Program-made: the position numbers and the translations under genes | In this document: positions 40,576-51,112 of the stretch, one piece after another | Layout of the letters: each line of letters begins with the position of its first letter | Position numbering within the stretch: position 1 is the first letter of the stretch | The notes under the pieces: generated by a model | Told to the model about the DNA's origin: nothing | Seen by the model: only the letters and a program-made list of their open reading frames with translations | The model's database searches: none | From: Clostridium sp. | GTDB taxonomy: Bacteria > Bacillota > Clostridia > Lachnospirales > Lachnospiraceae | Direction: 5' to 3' | NCBI GenBank assembly: GCA_018377235.1 | Contig: JAGZZT010000004.1 | Location: forward strand, 1-64,000 | Length of the DNA stretch: 64,000 nucleotides

Positions 40576-41292
40576 TCAGCGTTTTCCCCCTTTTCCGTTT
40601 GTATTTCTCTTAGCCGGAACTTCTGCAAGCGTGGAAATTTTCAAGTATTTCTCGATATCTTCTTCTGTCTTAATAGTATCGTTCATAACTACCTGAAGCG
40701 TTACTGCCGCGCATACGAGAACAGCTCCCAGAAGTGCTCCAATCACCGCATTCTTAAGCACATTCGGCGTCACAGGAAGCTCTGCCGCTATTCCTTCCTC
40801 CACGATTTTAGGAGGAATCATCTCCATAATTTCTCCGATATATTCAGAAGAACGTTTTGCCACTGTATTGACAATATCTGCCGCTAAATTCGGGTCAGCG
40901 TCTTCTATGGACAGCTGTAAAATTCGCGTATCCTTCGGGTTTTCAATGACCAGCTCTTCCTTAAATTCCTCATAGCTATATTCCAGGTTCAGGTCTGTAA
41001 TTACCTTTTCCAGCACTGGCCGGCTGGTAATCATAACCTTGTAGTCCTGTGTCAGCTGGCTTCCTATCTGCAGGTCAGCCAGAGAGGTCAGGGTCGTCTC
41101 CTTAGAAAGCACATACATCATGGCTGTGGAGGAATATTTCGGAACCAGAATCAGCTTACTGTACAGTCCGAACACAGCGCCTCCAATCACAACTGCCAGA
41201 AGAATCCAAAGAACTCTTTTTTTCAGTTCAAGCAATATCTCCAGCAGATCAATTTCTATCTCGTCATTCTCTTCATACTGTGTGTTCCCCAT
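40576..41292 (-). CDS. cpsC: Wzz/CpsC-type chain-length regulator and kinase activator
   Basis: A 238-residue protein with two membrane helices at about residues 33-55 (VLWILLAVVIGGAVFGLYSK) and 178-200 (VIGALLGAVLVCAAVTLQVV) around an extracellular Wzz domain (PKYSSTAMMYVLSKETTLTS). The cytoplasmic tail would activate the separate CpsD kinase, as in Firmicutes split systems. It lies 2 bases before cpsD. Confidence 0.92.
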   Translation of the reverse strand: MGNTQYEENDEIEIDLLEILLELKKRVLWILLAVVIGGAVFGLYSKLILVPKYSSTAMMYVLSKETTLTSLADLQIGSQLTQDYKVMITSRPVLEKVITDLNLEYSYEEFKEELVIENPKDTRILQLSIEDADPNLAADIVNTVAKRSSEYIGEIMEMIPPKIVEEGIAAELPVTPNVLKNAVIGALLGAVLVCAAVTLQVVMNDTIKTEEDIEKYLKISTLAEVPAKRNTNGKGGKR

Positions 41293-41298
41293 GGTTTC

Positions 41299-42039
41299 TT
41301 ACCTTTCCATCCCTTCTTTATGATTCAATATGTATTCCGGATATTTAAACAGCATCCTCCGCAGCTGCTTCCTGTCGCAGCGGCGTTCCAGCCACGCAAG
41401 GGCTTCATCTGTCTTTGGCGCTCTGGAACCTGAATTATGCATGTCCGTTCCCAGCAGATGGATATTTCCATCCAGTACCTGCCTTCTGCACCACCTCGTA
41501 TGTTTATTCCATATGCTTCCTGCAAGGCTTCTGTAGTTCATCTGAATCCGGGTTCCGCCTTCAATCAGCTCTTCCAGTCTTCCCTTTGTTCTCAGACATC
41601 CATATCTCTCTGCATGAGCCAGAATCGGAATATATCCAGCTCCCTGCAGCTGCCTCAATCTCTGATACAGGCGGCTGTATGATACATTTGGAAGAAATTC
41701 AATCAGGACATAGCGGCTGCCCGCCATTGTGAGAGCCCGGCCTTTCCTCAGTTCATCCAGAATCCCCTCTGAATCCATCAATTCCTGGCCTAAAAAAATA
41801 CCGTACTCTGGATCTAGTTTTTGCGCCTCCTGTCTCAGAATTCCGGTAGTTTCCTTTAATCTCTCTATATCCTGTCCCTGATGGTAATGGGGAGTGGCGA
41901 TTATGGTTCGAATCCCCTGCTCATATGCCATCCGGAGCATTTCTATGGATTCGTTCCAATTTTCAGAACCATCGTCAACGCCTGGAAGAATATGCGCATG
42001 TACGTCAATTATTTTCATCATCTCTGTTCTTCTTGGCAT
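41299..42039 (-). CDS. cpsB: CpsB-type PHP-domain tyrosine phosphatase
   Basis: About 246 residues from ATG 42039, favoured by GGAG 7 bases upstream; ATG 42054 contains the GGAG in its own codons. PHP metal motifs: DVHAHILPGVDDG at the N-terminus, IIATPHYHQGQ, ILAHAERYG and LLGTDMHNSGSR. A manganese-dependent phosphatase that dephosphorylates CpsD. It is the first gene of the capsule operon, behind a promoter with a palindromic operator. Confidence 0.93.
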   Translation of the reverse strand: MPRRTEMMKIIDVHAHILPGVDDGSENWNESIEMLRMAYEQGIRTIIATPHYHQGQDIERLKETTGILRQEAQKLDPEYGIFLGQELMDSEGILDELRKGRALTMAGSRYVLIEFLPNVSYSRLYQRLRQLQGAGYIPILAHAERYGCLRTKGRLEELIEGGTRIQMNYRSLAGSIWNKHTRWCRRQVLDGNIHLLGTDMHNSGSRAPKTDEALAWLERRCDRKQLRRMLFKYPEYILNHKEGMER

Positions 42040-42087
42040 TTTGCTCTCCATCAAACTGTCATTGACCGTTTTATTACATAATGAGAA

Positions 42088-42168
42088 TTATGTGGTAAAA
42101 TTTTTTATCATACCACATAAATGTGTCCATTTCTTGTCTTATTATAGCATGCAGATCAAATAAATCAA
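42088..42168 (-). promoter_or_regulatory. Capsule operon promoter with a palindromic operator
   Basis: Minus-strand TTGATT (42163-42168) and TATAAT (42141-42146), 16-base spacer. Downstream of the -10, TTATGTGGTA and TACCACATAA (42088-42097 and 42111-42120) form a perfect 10-bp inverted repeat, well placed to block initiation or elongation. The regulator is not identifiable in this window. Confidence 0.72.
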
Positions 42169-42297
42169 TCACTAATTATAAAAATTTTGTAAAAATCTTG
42201 AAGATTTTGGCATGAAAGTTTACGTTTTTCTTACTCATCGGTCAAAGAACACCACATATTTCTCATTTTGTTATAGTTCAGATGAGTTCTTTAGAAA

Positions 42298-42328
42298 AAG
42301 CCTGAGACCGCTTCGCGGCCTCAGGCTT
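42298..42328 (-). terminator. Terminator of the DUF3798 ABC transporter operon
   Basis: AAAGCCTGAG/CTCAGGCTTT arms with inner GCGG/CCGC pairing and a TTC loop; T-run on the minus strand right after the stem. Follows the stop at 42335. Confidence 0.88.
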
Positions 42329-42334
42329 TGGTGA

Positions 42335-43555
42335 TTAATAATAAATATCTTCCAGAATCAGCATGTAGTAATTGTCCAGTCCTTCGCCTGCAATCGCGAA
42401 GTCTGCTGCTACCGGCATGTGCTCCTTTGAGAAATTGTCTAAGAATTCCTTACTGAGAACGTCCTCAGGCTTTAAGTTATTGTCATGCATATATTTTGCC
42501 AGTTCTACCTTGAACTTTGGAATATATACAGAGGACGGCATCGCCCATCCGGACAGTCTGCCTGTCATGCCTGCTTCTGTGGACTTTTCTGTGATCATCT
42601 CATTGATTTTATCATAATTTCCCAGATCCTCCTCTGTAATCTCCAGGTTCAGAATGGTTGGGTAGGATTGTGTCGGAGTCGGGCAGCACTGCTCTGCTAC
42701 AATAAATTTTAACTTGAACGCCTCGTCCAGAATTACATCATACATTGGGCAGTTGGTTCCGAAAATATTTGTGTCAGGACCATACTTCTCGATCTGGCGC
42801 GGAATATCTTCTCTCAGAAACTGGAGCATCGGAGCTCTTCCATTTCCCGTCTGCGGATCTGGCGTTGTAATCTCTACAAACTCCATTCCCAGCTTCTCAC
42901 ACGTCTCTTTCATTCTGTCTCTGCGGATTACCTTGCTCTCAGAAGCCATATGAGTTGGGAAGGAATAGTGAATAAATGTCTTGGCTCCCATCTCGTGAGC
43001 CTTTGTTGCGATTGTCTCCCCACGGCGGTTCCAGTCTGTAGTAATGGAAATATCCACATATTCATTTAACAGCTTCGGATCATCATTGCTTGTAACCATT
43101 GTTACAATATCAGGACGTTTCTCGCGAATCGTCTGGAATGCCGGGATAATTCCCTCCATACCGCAGTCAAAAATAATATATTTCATCTCTGGATCATCAG
43201 CAAGGCTGGTGATAACAGAAATACACCCTTCTTTATCAGTGGAAAAATTCTCTGGGATTGTCTTATGTACAACCAGATCCGGATACTTCTGCACCATCTC
43301 CTGTGCTCCACGGAACTCATCCTCGCTCACTGTGACAGTAGGCGTCACAATACCTATTTTGTAGGATTCATCTGAATCAGTTTCTTCCCCCTCTTTTGCA
43401 GCTGTCTCTCCGGCTTTCGTCTCCTTAGTCTGAGCCCCCTGCTCTGACGCCGCGCCTTTGCTCTCTGTATCTGCACCTGTCTGAGATGAACAGGCGGTCA
43501 GCGTTGTAACTGCCAGAGCGGCTGCCAGAAATACACTTACTAGTTTCTTTCTCAT
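42335..43555 (-). CDS. DUF3798 substrate-binding lipoprotein of an ABC importer
   Basis: About 406 residues from ATG 43555; the ATGGAGG just upstream is its ribosome binding site rather than a start. Signal peptide with lipobox (VTTLTACSSQTG), then an acidic linker, then a periplasmic-binding-like fold of the DUF3798 family (YKIGIVTPTVTVSEDEFRGA, MKYIIFDCGMEGIIPAFQTI). The adjacent permeases and ATPase are of the ribose/galactose-importer type. The ligand of DUF3798 proteins is not established. This is the last gene of a minus-strand operon that runs ATPase, permease, permease, binding protein. Confidence 0.88.
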   Translation of the reverse strand: MRKKLVSVFLAAALAVTTLTACSSQTGADTESKGAASEQGAQTKETKAGETAAKEGEETDSDESYKIGIVTPTVTVSEDEFRGAQEMVQKYPDLVVHKTIPENFSTDKEGCISVITSLADDPEMKYIIFDCGMEGIIPAFQTIREKRPDIVTMVTSNDDPKLLNEYVDISITTDWNRRGETIATKAHEMGAKTFIHYSFPTHMASESKVIRRDRMKETCEKLGMEFVEITTPDPQTGNGRAPMLQFLREDIPRQIEKYGPDTNIFGTNCPMYDVILDEAFKLKFIVAEQCCPTPTQSYPTILNLEITEEDLGNYDKINEMITEKSTEAGMTGRLSGWAMPSSVYIPKFKVELAKYMHDNNLKPEDVLSKEFLDNFSKEHMPVAADFAIAGEGLDNYYMLILEDIYY

Positions 43556-43639
43556 AGCTTCCTCCATTTTGTAATATTTTATTTATTTCATGGAAGCGCT
43601 CTCCTTCGGAAACCGCTTCCCAGAAACCCCTTGCATATT

Positions 43640-44683
43640 TTAATTTTCAGCCTTCTCCTTCTCTGTCCTGAGATTCAGCATAATGGCAATGACAATAACG
43701 CCATATGCCACAAAGGATCGGAAATACTCTCCCACTGCAGGGTTGTTAAACAAGTTCTGTCCCGCCATGGGCGAAGTCACAAACAGTGCATGAAACAGAA
43801 TAACTCCCAGAAAGCAGTGCCGCATCCCGGCCTTTTTAATAGAAGCCCCTCCTACCAGAATAGCTGCTGCCGCAAACGTATCCAGTCCCAGATGGCCTGT
43901 ATACACATTAATCGTTCCAAAATCTGCCACAAATAAAATCTGACTCATAGCAGCAAACAGCGTTGATATAATAATGCAGATGGTTCTTACCCGGTCGCTC
44001 TTGATTCCCAGCTTTTCCGCTGTTTGAAGATCAGTTCCCACCGCCCTTGCCAGAGTTCCCAGCCTGGTACGCTGAATATAAAACAACAGCAGGGCAAAGG
44101 CTCCAATAAAAATCAGAGGCAGCAGGGAGTATGTTTTTCCGTCAAATTCAAAGGGCAGAATGCTTTTGAAAATACTGCTGATATTTTTGGCGTCAATCAT
44201 ACTGCGCACTCCGATTCCCCGATCCAGGATAATCTCCTGATTCTTTGGCTCAAAGAACATTCCATAGGCTACCATAAATACAAACTGATAGATGACTGAG
44301 CTTAGCTGTCCCACCATAATGGATACGATCATCTCTTTTCCCTTCGCCCGGTTCAAAAGAGCCGCTACCATCCATCCAAACACAATAGACAGCGCAAAGC
44401 TTAAAACAATTACAAAGAAAAGAGCAGATCCGCCCTCTAGCATCAGATCCACGGAGATAACCATGGCAGCCTGGGCTGAGATGGCGCCTACTACAATAGC
44501 AAAATTCAGCCCCATTCCGCAGGTCACCGGCAAAATCAATGCCAGCGTAAACAGAATGTTGCGGATAAACCGCGTGTACACCTCTGAGGCCAGATAGGAC
44601 AGGCTGATTCCTGCAAACCGAAAGGACAGAATGGCCAGAGCCAGAACAGCGATGGGAACTATATTACGCTTTATGTACTTCAT
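43640..44683 (-). CDS. ABC importer permease, RbsC-like
   Basis: About 347 residues from ATG 44683 (GAGGAAGG 9 bases upstream). Eight to ten membrane helices in the BPD_transp_2 arrangement (LPVTCGMGLNFAIVVGAISA; GHLGLDTFAAAAILVGGASI). The usual EAA-like cytoplasmic loop reads AVGTDLQTAEKLGIKSDRVR. It overlaps the previous permease by about 20 bases. Together they would form the channel for the unknown solute. Confidence 0.9.
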   Translation of the reverse strand: MKYIKRNIVPIAVLALAILSFRFAGISLSYLASEVYTRFIRNILFTLALILPVTCGMGLNFAIVVGAISAQAAMVISVDLMLEGGSALFFVIVLSFALSIVFGWMVAALLNRAKGKEMIVSIMVGQLSSVIYQFVFMVAYGMFFEPKNQEIILDRGIGVRSMIDAKNISSIFKSILPFEFDGKTYSLLPLIFIGAFALLLFYIQRTRLGTLARAVGTDLQTAEKLGIKSDRVRTICIIISTLFAAMSQILFVADFGTINVYTGHLGLDTFAAAAILVGGASIKKAGMRHCFLGVILFHALFVTSPMAGQNLFNNPAVGEYFRSFVAYGVIVIAIMLNLRTEKEKAEN

Positions 44684-45707
44684 GTCTCGCATCCTTCCTC
44701 TCAAAAATAAATGCATACAAAATAATGCCGCTTGTAATAATGGTACGGAGGATCTCCGCCATCTCTGGTATCAGCAGCGCGTTAGCTACAGGAATAGACA
44801 GCAGATAGGTGGTCTGATATAAAAACGTACCAATCAGGGCATTCATTACAGTCGCTTTTTTCGGACTGGCGCCGCCGATTACGATAGCGGAGACAGCCGG
44901 AAAGCTCATCATAAACGGTCCGTCATACAGATGCAGAATTCCGTAACTTTGAGAATATACCACCACTCCTACTGCCGCGATCATCGTAGACATGACGATA
45001 GCAATGGTGCGGTATCGGTTAACACGGATGCCTGCCAGTCTGGCAAATTTCTCATTTTCTGCAATAGCCGCGAAAATCAGGCCTGTCCTTGTCTTGGCAA
45101 AAAGCCAGAGCAGCGCTCCGATTCCAAAGAAAAACAGGAGAAGGCCCAGCGGAATCACAACGCTGCCTATTTCTATCTGCCACAGCCTGTCTAAAATCTG
45201 CCCGAAGTAATTTTCCAGATTGACCTTCGGACGAAGTCCCTGGCCGCCGATAGGGTAAAGCATCTGACGGTTCGTCACAGGCACAAACGTGTAAAACAGA
45301 TTCATAATCGGGATAAAAGAGTAGCCTGCGAAGGTTCCTACAATCTCCTCGTTCAGCTTCAGCCTGTTTAAAACTGCCGCATAAAGCAGACCGAACACAA
45401 GAGCCACTGCCATTCCCGCAAACACGGAGCAGAAAAAGCCAGTCCAGGAAGTCAGACGGGCATTCAGGGCAAAAATCATCCCTACAAGTCCTGCCGATAA
45501 TCCAATAGTCATACCAAAGTTTCTGCCTGCTCCCACATTGATCATAGGGATCAGGGACAGGACAATCACACCGTTCATAGCCCATTTCACCAGAGCGTCG
45601 CTGATAATTCCTGCCATATCCATATCGATTCCCACGGCTGCCAGAAGCAAAATGCCCATAAATACCAGCATAATTACCTGCGGGGGGTTCAAATATTTTG
45701 TTTTCAT
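44664..45707 (-). CDS. ABC importer permease, RbsC-like
   Basis: A 347-residue permease paralogous in type to its neighbour: GVIVLSLIPMINVGAGRNFG, GTFAGYSFIPIMNLFYTFVP and the cytoplasmic loop AIAENEKFARLAGIRVNRYR. ATG overlaps the ATPase stop (ATGA), showing coupled translation. The two distinct permeases suggest a heterodimeric channel. Confidence 0.9.
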   Translation of the reverse strand: MKTKYLNPPQVIMLVFMGILLLAAVGIDMDMAGIISDALVKWAMNGVIVLSLIPMINVGAGRNFGMTIGLSAGLVGMIFALNARLTSWTGFFCSVFAGMAVALVFGLLYAAVLNRLKLNEEIVGTFAGYSFIPIMNLFYTFVPVTNRQMLYPIGGQGLRPKVNLENYFGQILDRLWQIEIGSVVIPLGLLLFFFGIGALLWLFAKTRTGLIFAAIAENEKFARLAGIRVNRYRTIAIVMSTMIAAVGVVVYSQSYGILHLYDGPFMMSFPAVSAIVIGGASPKKATVMNALIGTFLYQTTYLLSIPVANALLIPEMAEILRTIITSGIILYAFIFERKDARHEVHKA

Positions 45708-47239
45708 TTGAGTTCCCTCCCATAGAGAGCCAGAGTTAATTCCTCCAGGCTCGTATTGTTATTGTCAAATATTTTGAACACCTTCCCCTGATGCATCACA
45801 GCGATTCTGTCGCAAATTCTCAAAAGCTCCTCCAGCTCTCCGGAAGATACCACCAGAGTGGTGTGATAATCCCTGTTCATCTTTAAAAGCCACTGCAAAA
45901 TCAGCTCTTTGGAATAAACGTCAATCCCTCTGGTCGGCTCTCCGATTAAAAGCAGCTCCGGCTGGAATGTAATAGCCCGGCTGACGCAGATTTTCTGCTG
46001 ATTTCCTCCCGAAAGCTCCCTGACCTTCTGCTCCGGCCCTCTGCACACAACATTCAAGAGCTCTATCATCTCTCTGACGTGACGGTCAATCGCCCTGTGA
46101 TTCAGCATAGACAGGGCCGGACATTTCCCGAAACGCAGAAACTCCGGATGAATCTTTTCTGTCCCAAATACCATATTTTCCCAGATTGGGCTGTCAAGCA
46201 GCAGACTGGCCTCCCCTCTGTCCTCTGAAAGATAGTAAATTCTGTGATTAATCAGGCTTTCTGTATCTCCCGGCTTCAGCTTTTTCCCCTTGTAGACAGC
46301 CTGATACTCTGCCTTTTTCATGCCAAACAGACCGTCCAGCAGCTCCTCCTGCCCCTGCCCGGCCAGTCCGGTAATACCTAAAATCTCCCCCTCAAGCACA
46401 TCCAGGCTTTGATTTTCCGGCAGTCCCCTATAAGAAAACAGAGTCTGGCCTCCTGACCGGGTTTCATGGCGTCTGGCTTTCACAATCTCTCTGCCCACCA
46501 TGTCGTCGGCAAATCGTTCTGCATCAAAGTCTTCTTTATTATAAGTAGAAATAAGTTCTCCATCCCGCAGAACAGACACCCGATCGCATATTTCCATGAT
46601 CTCATCTAAGCGGTGGGAAATAAATAAAACTGCAATTCCCTCTCTGGCAATTTCCCGGATACAGGCTAACAGTCCCTTTGTCTCTGTGATATTTAACGAA
46701 CTGGTAGGCTCGTCCAGCATCAGAAGCCGAACATTCTGGTTGTCCAGCTCTCTGGCAATCTCCACAAACTGCTTCTGATTTAAAGCCAGACGATCAATCT
46801 GGATATCCGGATCCAGATCTGAACCGATCCGGTACAGTGTGCAGACTGCATCCTCCCGGTTCTTTTTCTCATCCACATAGGCCAGCTCCGGCACAAAAAG
46901 TCCTTTCCCTTTTACATTTTCCCGGTTAATTTTTATATTTTCCCCAACTGTCATTCCAGCAAACAGCGCTAGCTCCTGATGCACCATGGCGATTCCCTGA
47001 GCCTCTGACTGAGCTCTGTTTTCGATTCTGATTCTCTTTCCGTCAATCAGAATTTCCCCCTCATATCCGCCAGTTCTCCGAATCTTTTCATTTCCATTTA
47101 AAATATTCATCAAGGTGCTTTTTCCCGAACCATTAGCTCCAATCAGCCCATAAATTTCCCCTGCTTTTATGGAAAGGCTGACTCCCTTCAGCACATAATT
47201 CCCTTCAAAGCTCTTGGATAACTGTTTTACTTCCAGCAT
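45704..47239 (-). CDS. Double-domain sugar-type ABC ATPase
   Basis: About 511 residues from ATG 47239 behind GGGAGGAAAC. Two fused ATPase domains as in RbsA/MglA: first Walker A GLIGANGSGKSTLMNIL and Walker B LLMLDEPTSSLN; second-domain signature ELSGGNQQKICVSRAI and LLIGEPTRGIDVYSKEL. As in RbsA, the second Walker A is not recognisable. First gene of the DUF3798 importer operon. Confidence 0.93.
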   Translation of the reverse strand: MLEVKQLSKSFEGNYVLKGVSLSIKAGEIYGLIGANGSGKSTLMNILNGNEKIRRTGGYEGEILIDGKRIRIENRAQSEAQGIAMVHQELALFAGMTVGENIKINRENVKGKGLFVPELAYVDEKKNREDAVCTLYRIGSDLDPDIQIDRLALNQKQFVEIARELDNQNVRLLMLDEPTSSLNITETKGLLACIREIAREGIAVLFISHRLDEIMEICDRVSVLRDGELISTYNKEDFDAERFADDMVGREIVKARRHETRSGGQTLFSYRGLPENQSLDVLEGEILGITGLAGQGQEELLDGLFGMKKAEYQAVYKGKKLKPGDTESLINHRIYYLSEDRGEASLLLDSPIWENMVFGTEKIHPEFLRFGKCPALSMLNHRAIDRHVREMIELLNVVCRGPEQKVRELSGGNQQKICVSRAITFQPELLLIGEPTRGIDVYSKELILQWLLKMNRDYHTTLVVSSGELEELLRICDRIAVMHQGKVFKIFDNNNTSLEELTLALYGRELK

Positions 47240-47376
47240 AGTTTCCTCCCAAGCAGGTTTTTTCAATTAATGTATTCCAATTAAAATTGTACTGGATCGT
47301 AAATTTTTTTCAAATAGAAAATATCTATCAAATTTTTCTTTTATTGCCATTTTCTATGTATTTCCTCATTTTTGCA

Positions 47377-47430
47377 CAAAAAAAGACTGCTCCAGAAACA
47401 GAACATCATCTGCTGCTGCAACAGTCTCTT
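47377..47430 (-). terminator. Terminator of the AIM24-like gene
   Basis: AGACTG...CAGTCT arms with an extended imperfect stem; on the minus strand a run of seven T follows. Lies about 25 bases after the stop at 47453. Confidence 0.75.
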
Positions 47431-47452
47431 TTACCAGTGACTTGATTCCTGA

Positions 47453-48226
47453 TTAAATATTAAGCATCTTCGCTGTAGGCATCATCAGCACTTTTCCTGT
47501 ACCCCGGTACACGTTCACAAGGCCTTCTCCAGAAGCGGCGGAACCAATCAGAGTCTTTCCGGAACGCTCCACTGTAAACTCCAAAGATTTGCTCCAGGCA
47601 ATTGCATGATTTCCATCTACCTTAAGCACGTCATCCTGCAGCGTAATCTCAATCAGCTCTTCTTTCGGACACTCTGACTCGATACAGAATACCCCTGAAC
47701 CATTCAGGCTCAAATTAAACAGACCCTCTCCTCCAGCTACAGCAGAGGAAAAATTAGAACGCATCACTGCCTTGTGCTTCAGGCTGGATTCGCAGGCCAG
47801 AAACAATCCATCATCCAGCACAACGCCTCCGCCCCATGAAGCGGTGTCCATCAAAATCAGGTGTTTATAGGTAGGTTCCAGAACCAGAACCCCGTCTCCA
47901 GTGTACTCCGGCTTAATGGCAGACTCACCGCTGGCCTTGCCGCGGACTGCCTTTCCGAAGAAATCACCGACTCCCTTCACTCCAGTAGTGGCGTTGACGT
48001 TGCCTAACATCCACTGCATAGCGCCGGCCTGGATGGTCACATGGGACTTGTCCAGATAGCAGACCAGCTGGCGTTTCCTCACATTCATTTCAGAGCTGAA
48101 ATAGGCTGTAATGGCAGAAGACGGAGATACACTCAAATCTCTCTGATACTCAATTACCTGAAAAGCACCCATTTCTTCAAGAATCTTTACATCATCATTG
48201 TCAGTAAAATTAGAAATCTGATACAT
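47453..48226 (-). CDS. AIM24 family protein
   Basis: A 257-residue all-beta protein (TIGR00266/AIM24 type): VTIQAGAMQWMLGNVNATTG, GDGVLVLEPTYKHLILMDTA, GGEGLFNLSLNGSGVFCIES. The family is widespread in bacteria and named for a yeast mitochondrial protein; the bacterial role is not known. It is monocistronic, with its own terminator, and has no evident link to neighbours. Confidence 0.85.
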   Translation of the reverse strand: MYQISNFTDNDDVKILEEMGAFQVIEYQRDLSVSPSSAITAYFSSEMNVRKRQLVCYLDKSHVTIQAGAMQWMLGNVNATTGVKGVGDFFGKAVRGKASGESAIKPEYTGDGVLVLEPTYKHLILMDTASWGGGVVLDDGLFLACESSLKHKAVMRSNFSSAVAGGEGLFNLSLNGSGVFCIESECPKEELIEITLQDDVLKVDGNHAIAWSKSLEFTVERSGKTLIGSAASGEGLVNVYRGTGKVLMMPTAKMLNI

Positions 48227-48337
48227 TAACTACCTCCCCATTTAAAGTCCCCAAACGCGGGTTGATTTTGTGAAATTATATCACAAAACATGGTGTGCCA
48301 CAATTAAATGAAGAAAAATGTAAGAAAACGTAAGAAA

Positions 48338-49405
48338 TTACTGACTGGCTCCCGCTTCTTTCCTGCTCTCTTCCAGCCGGAGGTTAATCATGTTATAAAT
48401 AAAATCTACCGTTCCGTCAATTCCATAGCTGGCGCTGTTGATACACAAATCGTAGTTATTGGCGTTTCCCCACTGACGTCCTGTGTAGAACCTGTAATGT
48501 TTGGAACGCTCTCGATCCAAGTGTTTTAAGTAACGGACTGCCTGCTTGACAGTCATCGTGCTGTCAATCTCCATGGCTCTCTTAATACGCTGCTCAAATG
48601 GCGCTGTAATATAAATACTGACATGGGGGACATGATTGTTTGTCATAATCACATCGCTGCAGCGTCCCAGCACCACGAAGTCTTCCTTTTTAGCCATATC
48701 GCAGAGGAGATCGCTCTCATTAAAGAAAACCGCATCCTCCTTGGGCAGACCGTGAAAACGGCTGAACTCCCTCATATGCTGGCGCAGCGTCAAATGACGC
48801 TCCGGCTTAAAGGCATCGCTGGGATTCTGAAGTTTCTCCTGTCCTGGCTTGATATTGTAGCCGCCCTTATCCTCAACTGAGTCCTTTTCTGCCTCCAGAC
48901 GCTTTAAAACGGCCTCAAAAATTTCCGCATCGTAAAAGTTAATTTTTAATTTATCAGCCAGCTTGAAGCCAATGTTGGCTCCGCCGCTTCCATAGGTCCA
49001 GCCGATGCAGATAATCAGATGATCCTTGTCTGTAAACCTGTTTTTTAAATTAAAGGTATTCAGCTTTGCCAGCTCCAGGTTCACCACATCTCCGCTGGCA
49101 AAACTGGTAGGAAGTTCCATAACCTCCTGAAGAATGTCATTGTACTCCGTCATAACCAGGCGGCGTTCTTCCTTATCCTGAATGGTTCTGGCCATATTTC
49201 CAATCAGAGCAATTTCACTGCGGACCAGGTTTCCCTCTGGCCTTGTCATCATCAGAGAAACCAGTTCTCTGACACACCTCTCTCTGTCGCGGTTGAATAC
49301 ACGGCCCAGAGAAGAACCTAAGGAAGCATAAACCTGGGCATCCAGATCGTAGATACGCTCAGCCAAAGCTCTGATTTTTGTTTCATTACTTGTATTTCCA
49401 CTCAT
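48338..49405 (-). CDS. Cytidylate-kinase-like family protein
   Basis: A 355-residue protein. The N-terminal 120 residues are a helical domain (LAERIYDLDAQVYASLGSSL). From about residue 128 it has a P-loop kinase of the Cytidylate_kin2 type (VICIGWTYGSGGANIGFKLA, DLLCDMAKKEDFVVLGRCSD). Free cytidylate kinase is about 220 residues, so this is a fused, probably regulatory, member of unknown substrate. It lies 14 bases after the permease gene and may be co-transcribed with it. Confidence 0.85.
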   Translation of the reverse strand: MSGNTSNETKIRALAERIYDLDAQVYASLGSSLGRVFNRDRERCVRELVSLMMTRPEGNLVRSEIALIGNMARTIQDKEERRLVMTEYNDILQEVMELPTSFASGDVVNLELAKLNTFNLKNRFTDKDHLIICIGWTYGSGGANIGFKLADKLKINFYDAEIFEAVLKRLEAEKDSVEDKGGYNIKPGQEKLQNPSDAFKPERHLTLRQHMREFSRFHGLPKEDAVFFNESDLLCDMAKKEDFVVLGRCSDVIMTNNHVPHVSIYITAPFEQRIKRAMEIDSTMTVKQAVRYLKHLDRERSKHYRFYTGRQWGNANNYDLCINSASYGIDGTVDFIYNMINLRLEESRKEAGASQ

Positions 49406-49419
49406 CGTCCATTACCTCC

Positions 49420-50865
<1,446 letters not shown>

Positions 50866-51112
50866 TTCAGGCAACCTCCTAATTATCATTCAGCAAACTT
50901 ATTTTGCTGTGCCTTTTCAGCTTTTTCTTCAGGGCACTCGTTCTAGCATAGCAAATTTACAGCTTGATTACAACCACTGAAACCACAAAATATAGTAATT
51001 TTTTGAAAAAACGCGTTATTTTCTCCATCTGCAAGCTTCTGCCTCTGTCAAAGGGGCTTCCAATTCCTGCAGCTGCAGTCAAAGCAGCTGTGTCTTTCAT
51101 ATTGTGTTCAAT

